Assembly (NCBI GenBank): GCA_017885365.1
Contig: JAFNGD010000067.1
Location: forward strand, 1 to 8,744
Direction: 5' to 3'
Source: Nitrospirota bacterium
Lineage (GTDB): Bacteria > Nitrospirota > UBA9217
DNA length: 8,744 bases
Below, in pieces: positions 6,432-8,744 of the stretch. Position 1 is the stretch's first letter. Each line of letters opens with the position of its first letter. The notes below the pieces were generated by a model, which was not told the origin of the DNA, searched no databases, and saw only the letters and a list, made by a program, of their open reading frames with translations. A program made the translations under genes and the position numbers.

Positions 6432-6546
6432 GGTTCAGGGTGCAGGGTGCAGGGTTCAGGGTTTAAGGTTCAAGGTCAAACAATAATGGCGCTATCTCTC
6501 TCCTTCAGCCTTCCACCTTCAACCTTCAGCCTTCAACCTTAAACCT
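6432..6546. repeat. Degenerate heptanucleotide array in two complementary halves
   Basis: The left half (6432-6480) is seven consecutive 7-bp units of the type GGTTCAG, GGTGCAG, GGTTTAA or GGTTCAA, with the last one, GGTCAAA, degenerate. The right half (6502-6546) is six units of the type CCTTCAG, CCTTCAA, CCTTCCA or CCTTAAA plus a final CCT, that is, related units on the opposite strand. A 21-bp unique segment separates them. The halves can fold into a long imperfect hairpin that keeps the AGG/CCT register. They also share a longer stretch, GGTTTAAGGTT(C/G)AAGG, left at 6460-6475 and right at 6531-6546 on the complement. The array begins 11 bp after the acyltransferase stop, so it may serve as a transcript-end structure. 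It is not a CRISPR: units are contiguous, without spacers. Confidence 0.85.
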
Positions 6547-6557
6547 GTACAGTTCTA

Positions 6558-7469
6558 TCAATACACCGGTGGGCTGCCTTCGGGGCGGGTCTTGAAACGG
6601 TGGTATCCCCAGAGGTACTGTTCGGGATTCTGGCGTACTGCCCTCTCGACCTCTTCGTTCATGCGCCGGGCGTCTTTCTCCGGGTCGTCGGAGGGATAAT
6701 CGCTGAGCGGTGCTTCAAAGCGCACCTCGAAGCCCCTTCCCCAGGGCAGGATGCGATTATAGCACGGGATGACCACGGCGTCCGTCATATTCGCGATGCG
6801 GCTGAGTGCCGTGACGGTAGCGGCGGGAACACCGAAGAAAGGAACAAAGACGCCTTCAGCGCCGCCCGGGTCCTGGTCCGGGAGATAATAGAAGGGCCTT
6901 CCCCCGCGGAGATGACGGATCAGCGCCTTGAGGTTCGACTTCCGTTCGAACAGGACCGCGCCGAACCGTCCGCGCTTCTTGAGCATGGCGTCGACCAGTT
7001 TGTTCCGCGACGAGCGGTACATGGTGATCATGGGCCGCTCGCTGCTCAGGCGGATGCCGCCCACATCAATGGCGAGGAAGTGCGGCGTCAGCAGGATGAT
7101 GGCCCTGCCTGACGCGATGGCGTCGTCGTAGAGATGCCGGTCGTGGAACTTCACCAGCCGGCGGAGACGGGCCGGCGACGACCACCAGGCGAACCCGTAG
7201 CACAGCATCGACACGCCGAGCGATCGAAAGTGACGCCGCACCAGCAGCCGCTGCCCCTCCTCGCCGAGTTCCGGAAGGCAGAGGCCCACGTTGATGCGCG
7301 CCACCGTCCTGATCTTTGACGGGAAGAGGTGGAGGAACGCGCCGAGCGCGCTGCCCAGCAGCCAGAGAACGGGCAGGGGCAGGAGCGAGAGGAGTCGCAT
7401 GATGCCGAGCCCCAGCCAGGTCGGCCAGTAGGCGGGATGCCAGGTTGGGAGCAGATGGAGGCGGGCCAT
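6558..7469 (-). CDS. LpxL/HtrB-type lipid A acyltransferase
   Basis: This 303-residue inner-membrane enzyme of the lysophospholipid acyltransferase superfamily most likely adds a secondary acyl chain from acyl-ACP to the lipid A precursor. The family N-terminal signature HPAYWPTWLGLGIMRLLSLL (11-30) is followed by an anchor helix (about 20-48). The catalytic HX4D motif is H130-FLAI-D135 (E. coli LpxL has glutamate at the acidic position). YLPDQDPGGAEGVFVPFFG (195-213) and NPEQYLWGYHRFKTRPEGSP (281-300) are also typical. Length equals the family norm (about 300-310). The ATG at 7467-7469 fits the family N-terminus but has no Shine-Dalgarno. A promoter predicted just upstream would leave only about 8 nt of leader. 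glnE lies 60 bp upstream and the heptad array just downstream. LpxL versus LpxM or another acyl acceptor cannot be decided. Confidence 0.93.
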   Translation of the reverse strand: MARLHLLPTWHPAYWPTWLGLGIMRLLSLLPLPVLWLLGSALGAFLHLFPSKIRTVARINVGLCLPELGEEGQRLLVRRHFRSLGVSMLCYGFAWWSSPARLRRLVKFHDRHLYDDAIASGRAIILLTPHFLAIDVGGIRLSSERPMITMYRSSRNKLVDAMLKKRGRFGAVLFERKSNLKALIRHLRGGRPFYYLPDQDPGGAEGVFVPFFGVPAATVTALSRIANMTDAVVIPCYNRILPWGRGFEVRFEAPLSDYPSDDPEKDARRMNEEVERAVRQNPEQYLWGYHRFKTRPEGSPPVY

Positions 7470-7483
7470 AGGGTAAGATGCAG

Positions 7484-7512
7484 AGTTTAACGCGAAAACG
7501 AATCCCCGTCAA
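7484..7512 (-). promoter_or_regulatory. Promoter for the acyltransferase gene, giving a near-leaderless mRNA
   Basis: On the minus strand TTGACG (7507-7512) and TAAACT (7484-7489) are separated by the ideal 17 bp, matching five and four of six consensus bases. The start point would fall near 7477, only about 8 nt before the ATG. No Shine-Dalgarno exists in this stretch, which agrees with leaderless-type initiation. The glnE stop is about 18 bp upstream of the -35. Confidence 0.45.
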
Positions 7513-7529
7513 GGGGCAATTGAACGAAC

Positions 7530-8744
7530 CTATCCGGTAACGATCCGATCGAACACCCCCCGCACCTCGGTGCGCAGGCGTTCATACTCCGCGAGGAGCC
7601 TCTTCCCTGCTGAACCCTCGCTGTCGTCGTAACCCATCCGCTTGGCCAGGGCCCTGAGCTTCGCCGGGTCCCGTGACAGAAAGCTCGTGGACTGGTTCGC
7701 GACGATCCGGAGACGGCTCTCGAGGCGGCGCAAGAAAAGATAGGCATCGCACAGAAGGCGGTGGTCCTCCAGGGACAGGATGCCTTCTTTCCGGAGCGCC
7801 CGCAGCGCGTTGATCGTTCCGGGTATCCTGACCCATGCATGCCGCTTCCCGTGCCTGAGCTGGAGGTATTGCGCCAGGAACTCAATGTCCACCAGCCCAC
7901 CGGTCCCCTGCTTGATATTGTACTGCGATGCATCTTCCTTGCCCCGCTCCTCCTGCATGCGTTTCCGCATGGCCCTGACCTCGGCGGCCAGTCCCGCCGG
8001 GTCATCGTCCCGGTAGATCAGGCCCTGCAGCGTATCCCGGAGTCCCTTCCCCACCTTCCAATCGCCTGCCACGAACCGCGAGTTCACCAGCGACTGGCGC
8101 TCCCAGGTCTCTGCCCGGGAGGCATAATAGGCTCCGAACGCCGAGAGGCTCTGGACCAGCGGTCCCTTCGACCCCGTGGGCCGGAGCCTCGTGTCCACGC
8201 GGTACGCAAAGCCCTCGCGGGTCATGGTCGTGAGGTAGGAGATGGTCCTCTCGGCCATCTTGCTGAAATATTCGAACACCGTCATCCCGGGCGGCGGCGC
8301 CGCAGCGAGCGTTTCGTCGTACACGAACAGGATATCGAGGTCGGAGCCGTAGATGAGCTCCCTGCCGCCCAGCTTGCCCGCGCCGATGACAGCGAGGCCG
8401 CCGCAGCTCCCGTCAACGCCGCAGCGTTTCGCGGTCTCGTGGGCCGCAAGGTCGAGCGCCGCGCCGAGGCAGGCATCGGCAAGCCGTGACAGGCTCCGGC
8501 AGACGGCCGGCAGCGGGATCGTGCCCATGAGATCGGCCATGCCGATGCGCAGCTCCTCGCGGTGCTTGAACCGCCGCAGGCCGTCCAGCTTGTCGGTGAT
8601 GGTCGCTGCCTTGTCGAGGGCGGCGGTGAGGCCTTTACGTAAGAAAGCCGATGAGCCGAGCCCGATCTCGCGGCTCGCATCCATCAGGTCCTCCAGCAGG
8701 GCCGGGCTCCTGACGAGCATGCGGGAAAAGTATTCGCTGTTCCC
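7530..8744 (-). CDS. glnE: Glutamine synthetase adenylyltransferase/adenylyl-removing enzyme, C-terminal part
   Basis: This is the C-terminal 404 residues of GlnE, which attaches AMP to, and removes it from, the conserved tyrosine of glutamine synthetase under PII control. The frame is open through the right edge (visible start GNSEYFSR), so the gene continues outside. At about 945 residues in E. coli, the adenylyl-removing domain and part of the regulatory region are missing here. The adenylyltransferase domain is complete. GAGKLGGRELIYGSDLDILF (visible residues about 121-140) carries the metal-binding aspartates at 135 and 137. RVDTRLRPTGSKGPL (172-186), SRAETWERQSLVNSRFVAGD (199-218) and the GGLVDIEF helix signature (272-279) follow. 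The latter is part of the C-terminal helical domain with the LRRLESRLRI segment. The stop is TAG at 7530-7532. No terminator is visible before the acyltransferase gene 60 bp on. Confidence 0.96.
   Translation of the reverse strand, partial: GNSEYFSRMLVRSPALLEDLMDASREIGLGSSAFLRKGLTAALDKAATITDKLDGLRRFKHREELRIGMADLMGTIPLPAVCRSLSRLADACLGAALDLAAHETAKRCGVDGSCGGLAVIGAGKLGGRELIYGSDLDILFVYDETLAAAPPPGMTVFEYFSKMAERTISYLTTMTREGFAYRVDTRLRPTGSKGPLVQSLSAFGAYYASRAETWERQSLVNSRFVAGDWKVGKGLRDTLQGLIYRDDDPAGLAAEVRAMRKRMQEERGKEDASQYNIKQGTGGLVDIEFLAQYLQLRHGKRHAWVRIPGTINALRALRKEGILSLEDHRLLCDAYLFLRRLESRLRIVANQSTSFLSRDPAKLRALAKRMGYDDSEGSAGKRLLAEYERLRTEVRGVFDRIVTG

Larger units (their letters stand above)
6235..6557. 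other. Intergenic region between the acyltransferase and tauE genes
   Basis: This 323-bp spacer is visibly more AT-rich than the genes on either side near tauE. In transcription order it contains the two halves of the heptanucleotide array (6432-6546), a strong promoter (6332-6361), a 10-bp palindrome in the leader (6279-6288) and the tauE Shine-Dalgarno (about 6250-6256). No RNA gene or further ORF is supported. Confidence 0.6.

Noticed and set aside
6432..6546. CRISPR array
   Set aside because: Units are 7 bp and contiguous with no spacers, and the direction switches halfway; no cas genes are present.
7503..7516. CCCC-GTCAA-GGGG hairpin between glnE and the acyltransferase as a terminator
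   Set aside because: The stem is only four base pairs, there is no T-run after it, and it overlaps the predicted -35 box.

Overview
The window reads as chromosomal DNA from a GC-rich Gram-negative bacterium. An LpxL/HtrB-type lipid A acyltransferase implies an outer membrane with lipid A, and GlnE implies classical control of glutamine synthetase by adenylylation. The gene mix (HyfB-like proton-pumping subunit, SulP, TauE/SafE with a DUF1634-like partner) would suit an anaerobic or sulfur-metabolising lineage such as Nitrospirota or the former Deltaproteobacteria. That placement is a weak impression, because no marker gene is present.

All recognisable genes lie on the minus strand, so transcription runs from high to low coordinates. 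At the right edge is the C-terminal part of glnE (7530-8744, cut by the window end). It is followed after 60 bp by an acyltransferase gene (6558-7469) that has its own promoter-like sequence and almost no mRNA leader. Next comes a spacer with an unusual array of degenerate heptanucleotides in two complementary halves (6432-6546) and a strong promoter (6332-6361). That promoter serves a two-gene unit: a TauE/SafE anion exporter with a signal peptide-like N-terminus (5218-6234) and a small DUF1634-like membrane protein (4789-5205). The unit ends at a clear rho-independent terminator (4725-4752). A second promoter (4641-4670) serves a possible 74-residue leader ORF (4377-4601) and a SulP anion permease with a STAS domain (2545-4320). 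A 245-bp spacer with a possible promoter precedes a 680-residue HyfB/HycC-type antiporter-like subunit (257-2299).

Downstream of hyfB, where a multi-subunit hydrogenase or oxidoreductase operon would be expected to continue, the first 256 bp hold no partner gene. They contain an inverted repeat resembling the ends of a small mobile element, and the beginning of an unidentified ORF that runs off the left edge.

Functionally, the central part is a block of inner-membrane ion transport: anion import (SulP), anion export (TauE/SafE plus partner) and a proton- or sodium-conducting subunit (HyfB). The glnE and acyltransferase genes are housekeeping genes next to it. No complete novel system is demonstrable. 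The best candidates for follow-up are the heptad array, the leader ORF of sulP, the inverted-repeat element that may isolate hyfB, and the TauE/DUF1634 pair.
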